Positions 8,694-17,190 of a stretch of DNA of 64,000 nt are shown one piece after another. Each line of letters begins with the position of its first letter. The first letter of the stretch is position 1. The position numbers and the translations under genes were made by a program. Below the pieces are notes generated by a model. That model did not search any database and was not told the origin of the DNA. It was given only the letters and a program-made list of their open reading frames with translations. The DNA comes from Bacteroidales bacterium 6E (GTDB lineage: Bacteria > Bacteroidota > Bacteroidia > Bacteroidales > Prolixibacteraceae), in assembly GCA_001270045.2 (NCBI GenBank), contig DF970668.1, positions 224,142 to 288,141 on the forward strand, given 5' to 3'.

Positions 8694-10205
8694 TTAGATT
8701 TCCCATCCTTTTCGATATTCCGACCGGGTCAGGTATTGGTCGGCATTGCCCGGCGAGGTGACTTTCATGGATGCCGCGTCGTAGTGTATCTTGGTGCCGG
8801 CCCGCAGAGCCACCATGGCCAGCAGGAGCGTTTCGTTCACCACGCCGGCGCTGAGGAGATTACCCGGCGACTGCTTCCTTTCGAGGATGGCCTTGATCCA
8901 GGTGTCGGTGCCATCGGCCTGTGTCACTGCCGGAGCCTTGTCGGTGCCGGTAAAAGATTGCATGGCCGCCTTTGGGATGATCCTCGGATTTTCGCAACGG
9001 AATCCGGCCATGATCTTGCCCTTGTCGCCCACGAACATCATTCCCTCACTGTCGAGGATCTGTCCGTCGGCTTCCATTTCGGGCGGGTTATGGGGCTTGA
9101 TGCCACCATCGTACCAGAACAGGTCGAGCGGGGCGCCTGTCCCGATCTGGTCGAACTTCCACCTGAAGACCGACGACCATGGGAAGGCCACCTTGTTGAC
9201 CACCTGGGTCTGGGCCCAGTTGTCGTCGGTGGTGCGGGTCACCGTAGCATAGGCCTCGGCCGAAACCGGGGGCTTGTCGATGCCAAAGGTGGTAAAGAGC
9301 GGCCACAGGCTGTATACGCCCATGTCGGCCACACTGCCTGCGCCAAAGTCGAACCAGCCCCTGAACACCGTGTGGGTGTAATTCGGGTGGTACAGACGAT
9401 CGGGCCACGGCCCCAGCCACAGTTGCCAGTCCATGCCCTTAGGGATGGGCGGCTGCTCGGTGAAATAGCTTTGCCATTGCTGCCATACCGGGCGGTACGA
9501 CCAGTTATGGACCTCCCTGAGGGTTCCGATGGCACCCGCGTCTATCCATTGCTTCACCTGGGCGTAGCGTTCATTGCTGCTCCAGGCCAGCAGGTGTGTG
9601 GTGAGTTCGGGGTGCTGCCTGGCCATGTCGAGCGTGGCCCTGGTCTCGCGGATCCGGTTCCCGATGGGTTTGTGCATGACCACATCCTTGCCCTTTTTCA
9701 TGGCGGCGATGGCAAGTGTGGGATAGAGATGGTCGGGCACGATGATTTTCACCGCATCGATGTTCTGTTCCTTCTCGAGCATCTCGCGGAAGTCGGCATA
9801 GGCCGTACAACCATTGTATCCGGCATTTCCGGTTTTCCGGGCATAATATTTATTCACGAAATCGTGTCCGCAATCCCGTCCTGCCGTAATGGAAGTACCC
9901 TCATACCAGCGGCTGTCGCCAATCATCTCACGGATCTGCCTGCGCAGACCGGCGTCGGGCGACCATGCCCTGTAGAAGACAGGTTCCTTGTTGGGGTCGG
10001 CGATGGAGGTAATTTGTACCCGCTCGTCGGTGATGAGACGGGTCAGTTCGTTCAGCTGCTGGGTACCGGACCCAATCAGCGCCAGGTTGATTTTGTCACT
10101 GGGGGCGACAAACCCGGGTCCCCCAAGCACATGTCGGGGAACCACGGTCACGGCCAATGCGGCTGCAGCCATTCCTGCAAACTCACGACGGTTCATGTTT
10201 TTCAT
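8694..10205 (-). CDS. Tat-exported Gfo/Idh/MocA-family oxidoreductase
   Basis: This 503-residue protein has a Tat leader (MNRREFAGMAAAALAVTVV), with the ATG at 10205 or, three codons in, at 10196. The Rossmann site is INLALIGSGTQQ (residues about 39-50), a little divergent from GxGxxG. The HKPIGNR block near residue 180 corresponds to the family's catalytic Lys-Pro motif, and GGWFDFGAG-type and ADMGVYSLW blocks follow. It resembles exported dehydrogenases of Bacteroidota that act on glycosides or free sugars in the periplasm. It lies 12 bases upstream of its TIM-barrel partner and 85 bases downstream of a FucP-like transporter. The substrate is not determined. Confidence 0.82.
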   Translation of the reverse strand: MKNMNRREFAGMAAAALAVTVVPRHVLGGPGFVAPSDKINLALIGSGTQQLNELTRLITDERVQITSIADPNKEPVFYRAWSPDAGLRRQIREMIGDSRWYEGTSITAGRDCGHDFVNKYYARKTGNAGYNGCTAYADFREMLEKEQNIDAVKIIVPDHLYPTLAIAAMKKGKDVVMHKPIGNRIRETRATLDMARQHPELTTHLLAWSSNERYAQVKQWIDAGAIGTLREVHNWSYRPVWQQWQSYFTEQPPIPKGMDWQLWLGPWPDRLYHPNYTHTVFRGWFDFGAGSVADMGVYSLWPLFTTFGIDKPPVSAEAYATVTRTTDDNWAQTQVVNKVAFPWSSVFRWKFDQIGTGAPLDLFWYDGGIKPHNPPEMEADGQILDSEGMMFVGDKGKIMAGFRCENPRIIPKAAMQSFTGTDKAPAVTQADGTDTWIKAILERKQSPGNLLSAGVVNETLLLAMVALRAGTKIHYDAASMKVTSPGNADQYLTRSEYRKGWEI

Positions 10206-10290
10206 GGTTGTTTAGTGATTTAGTTTTGCGAAACACAATTTCCTTATACTCCGATTGTGTCTGTCAGGTTATAGCCGAAACCAATAATTT

Positions 10291-11715
10291 TCAGAGGCTT
10301 GCATGTTTCCTGCAAACGACAAGGCCATACCAGGCGATAACCGCAAAGGCAATCAGGGGCACCCAGTAGGCCAGTTTGATGCTGCCGGCCTGGTCCGAGA
10401 CGATTCCCTGTATCTGGGTGAGCACGGCAGCGCCCGCAATGGCCATGACCATCCCGGCACCACCGATCTTGGTGTCCTCTTTCAACCCCCGTATGCCGAG
10501 GGCATAAATGGTGGGGAACATGAGCGACATGCATCCCGAAATGCCCACCAGGGCATAGATACCGGCCAGTCCGTTGTTGTAGATCGCGACGAGCGACAGG
10601 ATAACGGCCAGGATGGCAAATCCCGACAACAGGTGACGGGGTTTGATGAACCGCATGAGCGCGGTACTCAGGAAACGGCCGAATACAAACAACACCAGCG
10701 ACATGATGTAATAGGTGGCCCCGGCCTGTTCGGCCGTGCGGGGCAGCAATACATCCAATCCCAGCCAGTCGACTACCCGGTAGAAACCACCGGCCACCGG
10801 TTCAACCGACCTCAGGGCGGCAATCACCTGTTCCGAAGTGGGATTTTCGCCAAGGGCAGCCACGATCCCGTCGAGGTTGAGCTGCTGCATCACGTAACGG
10901 ATGATGAAAGACCATACCGCAATCTGCGCCCCCACATAAAAGAACTGGGCCACGACGCCCCAGACGTAGTTCTTGTTTTTAAACAGCCTGCGAAAGGTCC
11001 CCCTGAAATCGAGGCGCTTGTCCTCCTCCTTCAGGTTGGGCATCCGGGTCAGCCAGATCATGGCCAGCAGGAATACCATCACCAACCCGACGGTCATATA
11101 CGTTGTGGTGACCGCATTCAGCTCATTTCCCTGTATGCGGGTCAGTTCTTCGGCAGTCAGGGCAGCACGCTCTGCCGCACCCATGGTGTTCAGTTGCGAG
11201 AGGATGAAAATCTGGCTGATCACCACGCCCGTGATAGCCCCGAAGGGATTGAACGACTGCGCGAAATTGAGCCTTCGGGTGGCGGTTTCCTCCGGTCCAA
11301 TGGCGCAGACATAGGAGTTGGCCGAGGTTTCGAGCACGGAAAGCCCGGCAAACAACACCACGATGGCCAGCAGGAACATCATGAACCCGATTCCGACGTT
11401 ACTCTCCGACATCATCATGGCCGGATAGAAGAGAAAGGCACCTGAGGCATAGAGCGACAAGCCCAGCAACACGCCCGACTTATACGAAAAACGCTTGATG
11501 AACAACGCCCCGGGCAAGGCAAAAAAACCATAGCCCAGCAGGTAACACGCCACCTGTATCCAGGCCGTCTTCGAGTCGGTCAGGCTCATGATCCGCTTGA
11601 AGGCGGCCAGCATGGTGTCGGTGAGGTTATTGGGTACCGCCCAGGCAAAGAAGAGGGAGGTCAGTAGGATAAAGGGCCATACTATGCCCTTCGGGATCAT
11701 CGGTTGCTTTTCCAT
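10291..11715 (-). CDS. MFS sugar transporter of the FucP (L-fucose:H+ symporter) type
   Basis: A 474-residue protein with twelve hydrophobic segments expected of the major facilitator superfamily. Residues 10-40 (LLTSLFFAWAVPNNLTD) and the block LETSANSYVCAIGPEETATRRLNFAQSFNPFG are characteristic of the FucP subfamily. The Glu in LET matches the proton-coupling Glu of FucP. It is slightly longer than E. coli FucP because of a loop around residues 275-320. It should import a monosaccharide across the inner membrane; with a GH95 gene in the run, fucose or galactose is likely, but other hexoses are possible. It starts 29 bases after the DUF6786-like gene. Confidence 0.85.
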   Translation of the reverse strand: MEKQPMIPKGIVWPFILLTSLFFAWAVPNNLTDTMLAAFKRIMSLTDSKTAWIQVACYLLGYGFFALPGALFIKRFSYKSGVLLGLSLYASGAFLFYPAMMMSESNVGIGFMMFLLAIVVLFAGLSVLETSANSYVCAIGPEETATRRLNFAQSFNPFGAITGVVISQIFILSQLNTMGAAERAALTAEELTRIQGNELNAVTTTYMTVGLVMVFLLAMIWLTRMPNLKEEDKRLDFRGTFRRLFKNKNYVWGVVAQFFYVGAQIAVWSFIIRYVMQQLNLDGIVAALGENPTSEQVIAALRSVEPVAGGFYRVVDWLGLDVLLPRTAEQAGATYYIMSLVLFVFGRFLSTALMRFIKPRHLLSGFAILAVILSLVAIYNNGLAGIYALVGISGCMSLMFPTIYALGIRGLKEDTKIGGAGMVMAIAGAAVLTQIQGIVSDQAGSIKLAYWVPLIAFAVIAWYGLVVCRKHASL

Positions 11716-11744
11716 AGGATCGGAACGGTTTCAACAGGTTTATA

Positions 11745-13001
11745 TCAGAATACGGAAGTTATCTCGTCGAGGGGGAGGTGGAACAGCTGCTGTGTAATGG
11801 CCGACAGTGCCGCGGGATCACCCGAAATGTGGAATACCCGCTGGATGTGGGTCGTTTCTTCGCCGGGCGACAGCAATGCCGCGGGCGACGAACTCTCGAT
11901 CTCGTAGAAGGGCCCCATCACCTTGCCGTCGTCGGCCGGACCGTCATTGTACGAGTTGACCACATCGCCGTCGAGAGGGTCGGATTGCGCGCCCCACTGG
12001 GAGTTGACATATCGGGCAGGCGCCTCGGGCAATGTATACCACACGATGGTCAGCAGCTGGCTGCCGGCATCATAGCTTCCGCTAAGCGGAAGGGCACGTG
12101 AAGGGGGAATCCCGATCTTGCTGCGGTGCTTTCCGTCGATGTTGAAGAAAAGCACGCTGTCGCGCACCACCAGCCGTTCGGCAGGAACCTTCCCGAAGTA
12201 GTCGTCTTTCACCACCTTGCCCAGCTCCGCTTCGGATCCGGGACGGAAAGGGATGAACACCACCCCCGTCTCGGAGGGTTGGAACATACAGAGCAGCCAG
12301 ATGGAGAGGAAGCCGTTTTCGGGGTTCCACGACTGCTCTCCTGTATTGCGAAGGGTATTGACGGTCTCGAACGCCACGAAACGAAGGGCAGGATCCAGGG
12401 AGATACCCAGCATCCCTTCCGCCGAATTGCGGTGGAGTAGATTGACCGTCCGGTCGATCCCGACCGACAATATCGTGCCTGAAGCGTTGGTAATGTCAAA
12501 GGATTTTTGGAAAGTGGCAAATTCATCCGACTTCGACGTCAGTTCGAAGGGTTCGGTATCGATTTCGGCAGGAACCCGCCAGTTGGCAAACACCTGTTCG
12601 GCACCCTGATCGAAATAGATCGAAAAGGGTCCACCCTCAGGCCCCAGCCAGAAGCGTTCCTCTCCGCCATAGGCATTGAACTGCGCACTCTTTTCACCCG
12701 AAGCGATGAAATTGTAGTTGAGCCAACCATGGCTTTTGCCCAGCCATCCGTCCGACGACGAAGTCATCACCCGGCCTTGCAGTCCGGGTGCCACCAGCAC
12801 CCTGGCCGAGGAGTCGGCCGACACAAGTTCGAAGGTTTCAATGCCATGCTGCTTCAGGAACATCACATCCGAAGCATAACTTCCCTCGGGAGGGACACCG
12901 GCATCCTTTTGCGAACGCGAACCGGGCGCGCACGAATGGAAAGCGGCCACCACTGCCATCAGTAGCAGGCCTGACCGGAAAGAACTGGTTTTATTCATCA
13001 T
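11745..13001 (-). CDS. DUF6786-like lipoprotein of unknown function
   Basis: The 418-residue protein has a lipoprotein leader ending in AAFHSC (Cys about 24). Its body is beta-rich with blocks such as APGLQGRVMTSSSDG, AYGGEERFWLGPEGG and LSIWLLCMFQPSE. I recognise it tentatively as a DUF6786 protein; the fold resembles galactose-mutarotase-like beta sandwiches, with the GGEERFWLGPEGG loop like an aldose-1-epimerase motif. That similarity is by eye only. It sits between the GH109-like gene and the FucP-like transporter, so a role in preparing a sugar for uptake is plausible. No catalytic residues can be assigned. Confidence 0.6.
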   Translation of the reverse strand: MMNKTSSFRSGLLLMAVVAAFHSCAPGSRSQKDAGVPPEGSYASDVMFLKQHGIETFELVSADSSARVLVAPGLQGRVMTSSSDGWLGKSHGWLNYNFIASGEKSAQFNAYGGEERFWLGPEGGPFSIYFDQGAEQVFANWRVPAEIDTEPFELTSKSDEFATFQKSFDITNASGTILSVGIDRTVNLLHRNSAEGMLGISLDPALRFVAFETVNTLRNTGEQSWNPENGFLSIWLLCMFQPSETGVVFIPFRPGSEAELGKVVKDDYFGKVPAERLVVRDSVLFFNIDGKHRSKIGIPPSRALPLSGSYDAGSQLLTIVWYTLPEAPARYVNSQWGAQSDPLDGDVVNSYNDGPADDGKVMGPFYEIESSSPAALLSPGEETTHIQRVFHISGDPAALSAITQQLFHLPLDEITSVF

Positions 13002-13116
13002 GGTTACAAAGTTTCATTGGTTTGGATTTTCACGCTTCCGGAAGCGCGGAAAACCTGCACGTCAGCCGACATTGCCGCTTTTGGGGTGGCTTCCGTGAAC
13101 ACGGGAAGCGGGAATG

Positions 13117-14556
13117 TCAGACACCCAGCTGGTTGACGCTGGCCTTGGCCGATATTACGCCAGTGGTACCGCCACCTTTCAGTGTCAGTTCAACCGGGGC
13201 ATTTGTTTTCCATGCTCCACAGGTGAAGTCGGGGACCTCAACCGACGAGGAACGGTTTTCGATCGATTCGCGGCTCAATGGGGCGATAACGCTCCACAAG
13301 GCTGCGTCGTAAACATCCTGGTCGAGGGGAAGCCCGTTTCTCAGGCAATCCACCAGGCGCCAGTCCATCATGAAGTCCATGCCGCCATGGCCTCCGATTT
13401 CACGTGCCATTTCACCGACAACCTGCACGATCTCGGGCGTATATTGCTCCCTGAGGGCTTTCATCTCGTCTTCGCCAAACCAGCCATGACCGGTGGCAAT
13501 CCGCTCGGGAGAGGGGTATTTCTGGGCATACGCCTTGGTACCGCTCACGGTATGGAGTCGGGAGTATGGACGTGGGGAGGTCACGTCGTGCTGCACCATG
13601 ATCGTGCGGCCCTTATGGGTGCGGATCAGTGTGGTGTTCATGTTGCCCCGGTATGTCTTGCCTGCAAATTCGGTGAAGAAGGTATCTTCAGCCGCCAGCT
13701 TTTCAGCCAGCGGAGCCATCATGAAGTCGGCCGACTGCATCGAGGTTAGGTATTCCATCTGGTCGCCACGGTTGACATCCATGATCTGGCAAATGGGGCC
13801 CAGTCCATGTGTCGGATAAAGGTTCCCGTTTTTCAGGTTTTCGCGGAGCCTCCACATGTCTGAATATGTCTCCTTGTTGAAATTCATGTTGAGCAGGTCG
13901 TGGATGTATGCCCCTTCGCCATGGATGATTTCGCCAAAGAATCCCTGGCGGGCCATGTTGAGGGTCAACAATTCGAAGAAGTCGTAGCAGCAGTTTTCGA
14001 GCATCATGCAGTGCTTTTTGGTCCGCTCCGAAGTCTCGACCAGCTGCCAGGCTTCCTCCACGGTGAGGGCCGCAGGCACCTCGGTGGCGGCATGAACGTC
14101 GTTTTCCATGGCATACACCGCCATGGGGGTATGGAGTGCCCAGGGGGTACAGATATAAAGCAGGTCAATCTCCCCGCTATCCACCATGGCTTTCCAGGCA
14201 TCTTCCGAATCCGAGTAACCCTTGGCTGCGGGAAGGCCCTGTTTCTCCAGGATTTTCTGTGCATTGTCGACCCTTGCCGGATCCTTGTCGCAAAGGCCGG
14301 CAATCACCACGCCCTCGATATGCGAAAAGCGCTCAACGGCACCCGGACCGCGATTCCCGAGACCGACAAAACCCACCCTGACGGTTTCCAGCTTCGGTGC
14401 GGCATACCCGCTCATGTTGAAAAGCTGTGTACGCTGGATGGCGCTGGAGGCCGACTGCCCCTTCTGGTCCAGGTTGGTGCAGGCTGCCAGTCCGGTTCCC
14501 AACAATCCGGCCCCTATGAAACTGCTCTTCAAAAAATCCCTTCTGTTCGTGCTCAT
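13117..14556 (-). CDS. GH109-like NAD-dependent glycosidase / Gfo/Idh/MocA protein
   Basis: The 479-residue protein has a Tat motif (NRRDFLKSSF) and a lipobox LAAC near residue 26. The NAD site is VRVGFVGLGNRGPGAVER. The blocks TEVPAALTVEEAWQLVE, MMLENCCYDFFELLTLNM, LYPTHGLGPICQIMDVNRGD and the C-terminal GGHGGMDFMMDWRLVDCL match the GH109 alpha-N-acetylgalactosaminidase group. That group hydrolyses glycosides through a transient 3-keto intermediate. Length and order fit the family well. Substrate is not proven, since GH109 relatives with other specificities exist. It lies 230 bases after rhaA and may have its own promoter. Confidence 0.8.
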   Translation of the reverse strand: MSTNRRDFLKSSFIGAGLLGTGLAACTNLDQKGQSASSAIQRTQLFNMSGYAAPKLETVRVGFVGLGNRGPGAVERFSHIEGVVIAGLCDKDPARVDNAQKILEKQGLPAAKGYSDSEDAWKAMVDSGEIDLLYICTPWALHTPMAVYAMENDVHAATEVPAALTVEEAWQLVETSERTKKHCMMLENCCYDFFELLTLNMARQGFFGEIIHGEGAYIHDLLNMNFNKETYSDMWRLRENLKNGNLYPTHGLGPICQIMDVNRGDQMEYLTSMQSADFMMAPLAEKLAAEDTFFTEFAGKTYRGNMNTTLIRTHKGRTIMVQHDVTSPRPYSRLHTVSGTKAYAQKYPSPERIATGHGWFGEDEMKALREQYTPEIVQVVGEMAREIGGHGGMDFMMDWRLVDCLRNGLPLDQDVYDAALWSVIAPLSRESIENRSSSVEVPDFTCGAWKTNAPVELTLKGGGTTGVISAKASVNQLGV

Positions 14557-14786
14557 GATGCTATTTTTTTGGTTCGTTATTCAATTTCCCGCGGCCAGTC
14601 GCGACTCCCGCCATGGGTTTTGCTTCGGGCAAGGGTGGAAAGGCCGTTAATGGCCAATCAACCTGCAATTTGCGAAAAAATGACATTCGTTTTTCATTCC
14701 ATGTCCCTGAAAACCGAAATTTTTAAAAAATTAAAAAAGTTGGCAGGAATTAAGAAAATATCTCACCCGTTTTTTTGCACCCCTTA

Positions 14787-16055
14787 TCAGCGCGAGCTCA
14801 GCACATCCCTTTCATATTGCTGGATTTCAGCGATGTAATCCATGCCCACCGGAACCCCTTCCTGCAAGCAGTATTGGTCCCACACGGCACTGAAGGGCAT
14901 CGTCTTCAGCTCTTCGAGCATGGCCAGCCGTTCAAAGTACCGGCCCGATTCCTCGAGTTCCACCAGCTTGCGGGTGGGCTCCAGCATGGCCACCAGGAAA
15001 GCTTTCTGTGCGGCCCGGGTTCCGACAACGTATGCCCCGATGCGGTTGATCGAGGCATCGAAAAAGTCGAGCCCCACCTTCACGCGCGACAGGAAGTCGT
15101 TACGCACGATCTCGGAGGCAATCAGCTGTATCTCGTCGTTCAGGGTCACCACATGGTCGGAGTCCCAGCGAACCGGACGGGTCACGTGCAGCAACACCTC
15201 ATCGACAAACTGCAGGCACGACGATATCTTGTCGCCCACCTGCTCGGTCGGGTGGAAATGGCCGTTATCGAGACATATCAGCTTGTTGTTTTTGATGGCA
15301 TATCCCAGGTAGAATTCATGCGACCCCACGGTCATCGACTCGAGGCCGATCCCGAACACCTTGCTCTCGATGGCATCCTTCATGTGTTCCTTTGGATATT
15401 CGACAGCCATGGCCTGGTCGAGCGATTTCTTCAGCTGCGAGCGGTATCCGTTGCGGTCGACCGGAATATCCTTCATGCCGTCGGGGATCCAGGTGTTGTG
15501 GACACAGGGGGTTCCCAACTGCCTGCCGATTTCGGCCGAGATGGCCCGGCAGCGCGACACGTGGTCGACCCAGAAGAGCCTGATGTCCTCATCCTTGCTC
15601 GAGAGCGTAAACCCGGCGTCGGCCTTCGGATGGGCAAAACAGGTGGCGTTGAAGTCCATGCCGATGCCCAGCTGTTTGCACCAGTCGATCCAGCTCTGGA
15701 AATGCTTCACCTCAATCTGGTCGCGGTCGACCCGCTCACCCTTGAAGTCGCCATAGATCGCGTGCAGGTTCACCCGTTGCTTTCCGGGAAGCAGCGACAT
15801 CGCCTTTTCGAGGTCGGCCCGTGCCTGGTCAATCGTGCGTGCCTTCCCCGGATAGTTGCCCGTGGTCTGGATGCCCCCGCCCGAGAGGGTGGCGTCGGGG
15901 GTCTCGAAACCGCCCACATCGTCGGTTTGCCAGCAGTGCAGCGAGATCACCAGCTCCTTCATCCGCGCGATGGCGGCATCGGTATCCACCCCTATGGCGG
16001 CGTATTGTTCGCGGGCCAGTTCATACGACTTCCCCACCAGGTTCTTGTTTGTCAT
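14787..16055 (-). CDS. rhaA: L-rhamnose isomerase RhaA
   Basis: This 422-residue cytoplasmic enzyme is the length of E. coli RhaA (419) and matches it along its length. Recognisable blocks are LVISLHCWQTDDVGGFE, SGGGIQTTGNYPGKART, VNLHAIYGD, GMDFNATCFAHPKA and CLDNGHFHPTE. Metal-binding acidic and His residues lie in the last two blocks. It converts L-rhamnose to L-rhamnulose. It follows rhaT by 53 bases and GH78 lies upstream, so release, uptake and first metabolism of rhamnose are encoded in line. Rhamnulokinase and aldolase genes are not in this window. Confidence 0.95.
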   Translation of the reverse strand: MTNKNLVGKSYELAREQYAAIGVDTDAAIARMKELVISLHCWQTDDVGGFETPDATLSGGGIQTTGNYPGKARTIDQARADLEKAMSLLPGKQRVNLHAIYGDFKGERVDRDQIEVKHFQSWIDWCKQLGIGMDFNATCFAHPKADAGFTLSSKDEDIRLFWVDHVSRCRAISAEIGRQLGTPCVHNTWIPDGMKDIPVDRNGYRSQLKKSLDQAMAVEYPKEHMKDAIESKVFGIGLESMTVGSHEFYLGYAIKNNKLICLDNGHFHPTEQVGDKISSCLQFVDEVLLHVTRPVRWDSDHVVTLNDEIQLIASEIVRNDFLSRVKVGLDFFDASINRIGAYVVGTRAAQKAFLVAMLEPTRKLVELEESGRYFERLAMLEELKTMPFSAVWDQYCLQEGVPVGMDYIAEIQQYERDVLSSR

Positions 16056-16108
16056 GTTGGTATGCTATTTTATGGTTTATACTTAACTGTGTAATGTTGT
16101 AACAGAAA

Positions 16109-17137
16109 TCAGAAATTGATCACGAAGGTCGAGAAGATCAGGATGGCCAGGCCTATGATGAGGACGGTCCAGGTGCGGGTGCTGACCCCCTTCCACTCCT
16201 TCAGGATGATGCCCCACACGTTGCTGAACACCACGTTGAGCGACATCAGGATGCTCCACGAGAAGACCATGATCACGCTGCCCTCCTCAAAGAAGCTCTT
16301 GCCGACACCCAGCCCGAAGAACTGCGAATACCAGAGCGCACCTGCCAGGGCACAAAACAGCAGGTTGTTGACCAGGATGCTGGAGGGTACCGACACGTAA
16401 TCCTTCAGGGTCTTGTTTTTGACATTCTGGAACAGGCAGTAGGCTGCATTGGTGATGAAGCCGCCCAGGGTGACCATCAGGGTGGCGGGCAGGGTGACAA
16501 ACAGGCTTGAGGCACCGGCTGCGGCGGCAGCGTCGGCAATGGGCTGTCCCGCCTCAAGCCCCAGGCTGAAGCAGGCACTCATCACGCCGGCCAGCAAGGC
16601 CACCAGCAAACCTTTCCCCAGGGCGAAGTCCTTGATGGCCGCCCTTCGTTGTTCCTCCGACATGTTTTGGTTGCGCAGCGCCCCGGCATACCCGATCACG
16701 GCAATGCCCGCGATGGCGATGCTCACGGCAATCAGCAGCATCAGACCGCTCCCCGAAAACAGGTCGGTCCCCTTCATGATGGCCGGTATGATGGTGCCGA
16801 AGGCCGAACAGGTACCCAGCGCGATCGACTGCCCCAGGGCAATCCCCAGGTAGCGCATGCTCAGGCCGAAGGTCAGTCCGCCGACACCCCACAGGGCGCC
16901 GTAGAACATGGTCTTGAGGGCAGCACCGTCACCGGCCGAGAGCAACCCGCCCAGCGTATGGCCGGCCGGAATGGCCAGCATGGCCCCCAGAAACGGGAAC
17001 ACAAGCCAGGCAAAGATCCCCTGGGTAAGCCAGAAGCTCTCCCACGACCAGTTTTTTACCTTGTTGATGGGGACATACGAGCTCGATTGCCCGAAGCTCC
17101 CTATGGCGATCACTGCCAATCCGACCAGAAAATTCAT
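16109..17137 (-). CDS. rhaT: L-rhamnose/H+ symporter RhaT
   Basis: The open frame reaches back to 17311, but its first 58 codons are Arg-rich and overlap the end of the GH78 gene. The ATG at 17137 gives MNFLVGLAVIAIGSFGQ, a proper first membrane helix, and a 342-residue protein, the size of E. coli RhaT (344). About ten hydrophobic helices follow. Characteristic blocks include VKNWSWESFWLTQGIFAW, GALWGVGGLTFGLSMRYLG and LGQSIALGTCSAFGTIIP. It imports L-rhamnose with protons. It lies 53 bases from both the GH78 gene and rhaA. Confidence 0.95.
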   Translation of the reverse strand: MNFLVGLAVIAIGSFGQSSSYVPINKVKNWSWESFWLTQGIFAWLVFPFLGAMLAIPAGHTLGGLLSAGDGAALKTMFYGALWGVGGLTFGLSMRYLGIALGQSIALGTCSAFGTIIPAIMKGTDLFSGSGLMLLIAVSIAIAGIAVIGYAGALRNQNMSEEQRRAAIKDFALGKGLLVALLAGVMSACFSLGLEAGQPIADAAAAAGASSLFVTLPATLMVTLGGFITNAAYCLFQNVKNKTLKDYVSVPSSILVNNLLFCALAGALWYSQFFGLGVGKSFFEEGSVIMVFSWSILMSLNVVFSNVWGIILKEWKGVSTRTWTVLIIGLAILIFSTFVINF

Positions 17138-17190
17138 GCTTGTTGATTTAGAAAGTTTCTTATTGTTATTCAGTCTCTTAACGTATGCGT

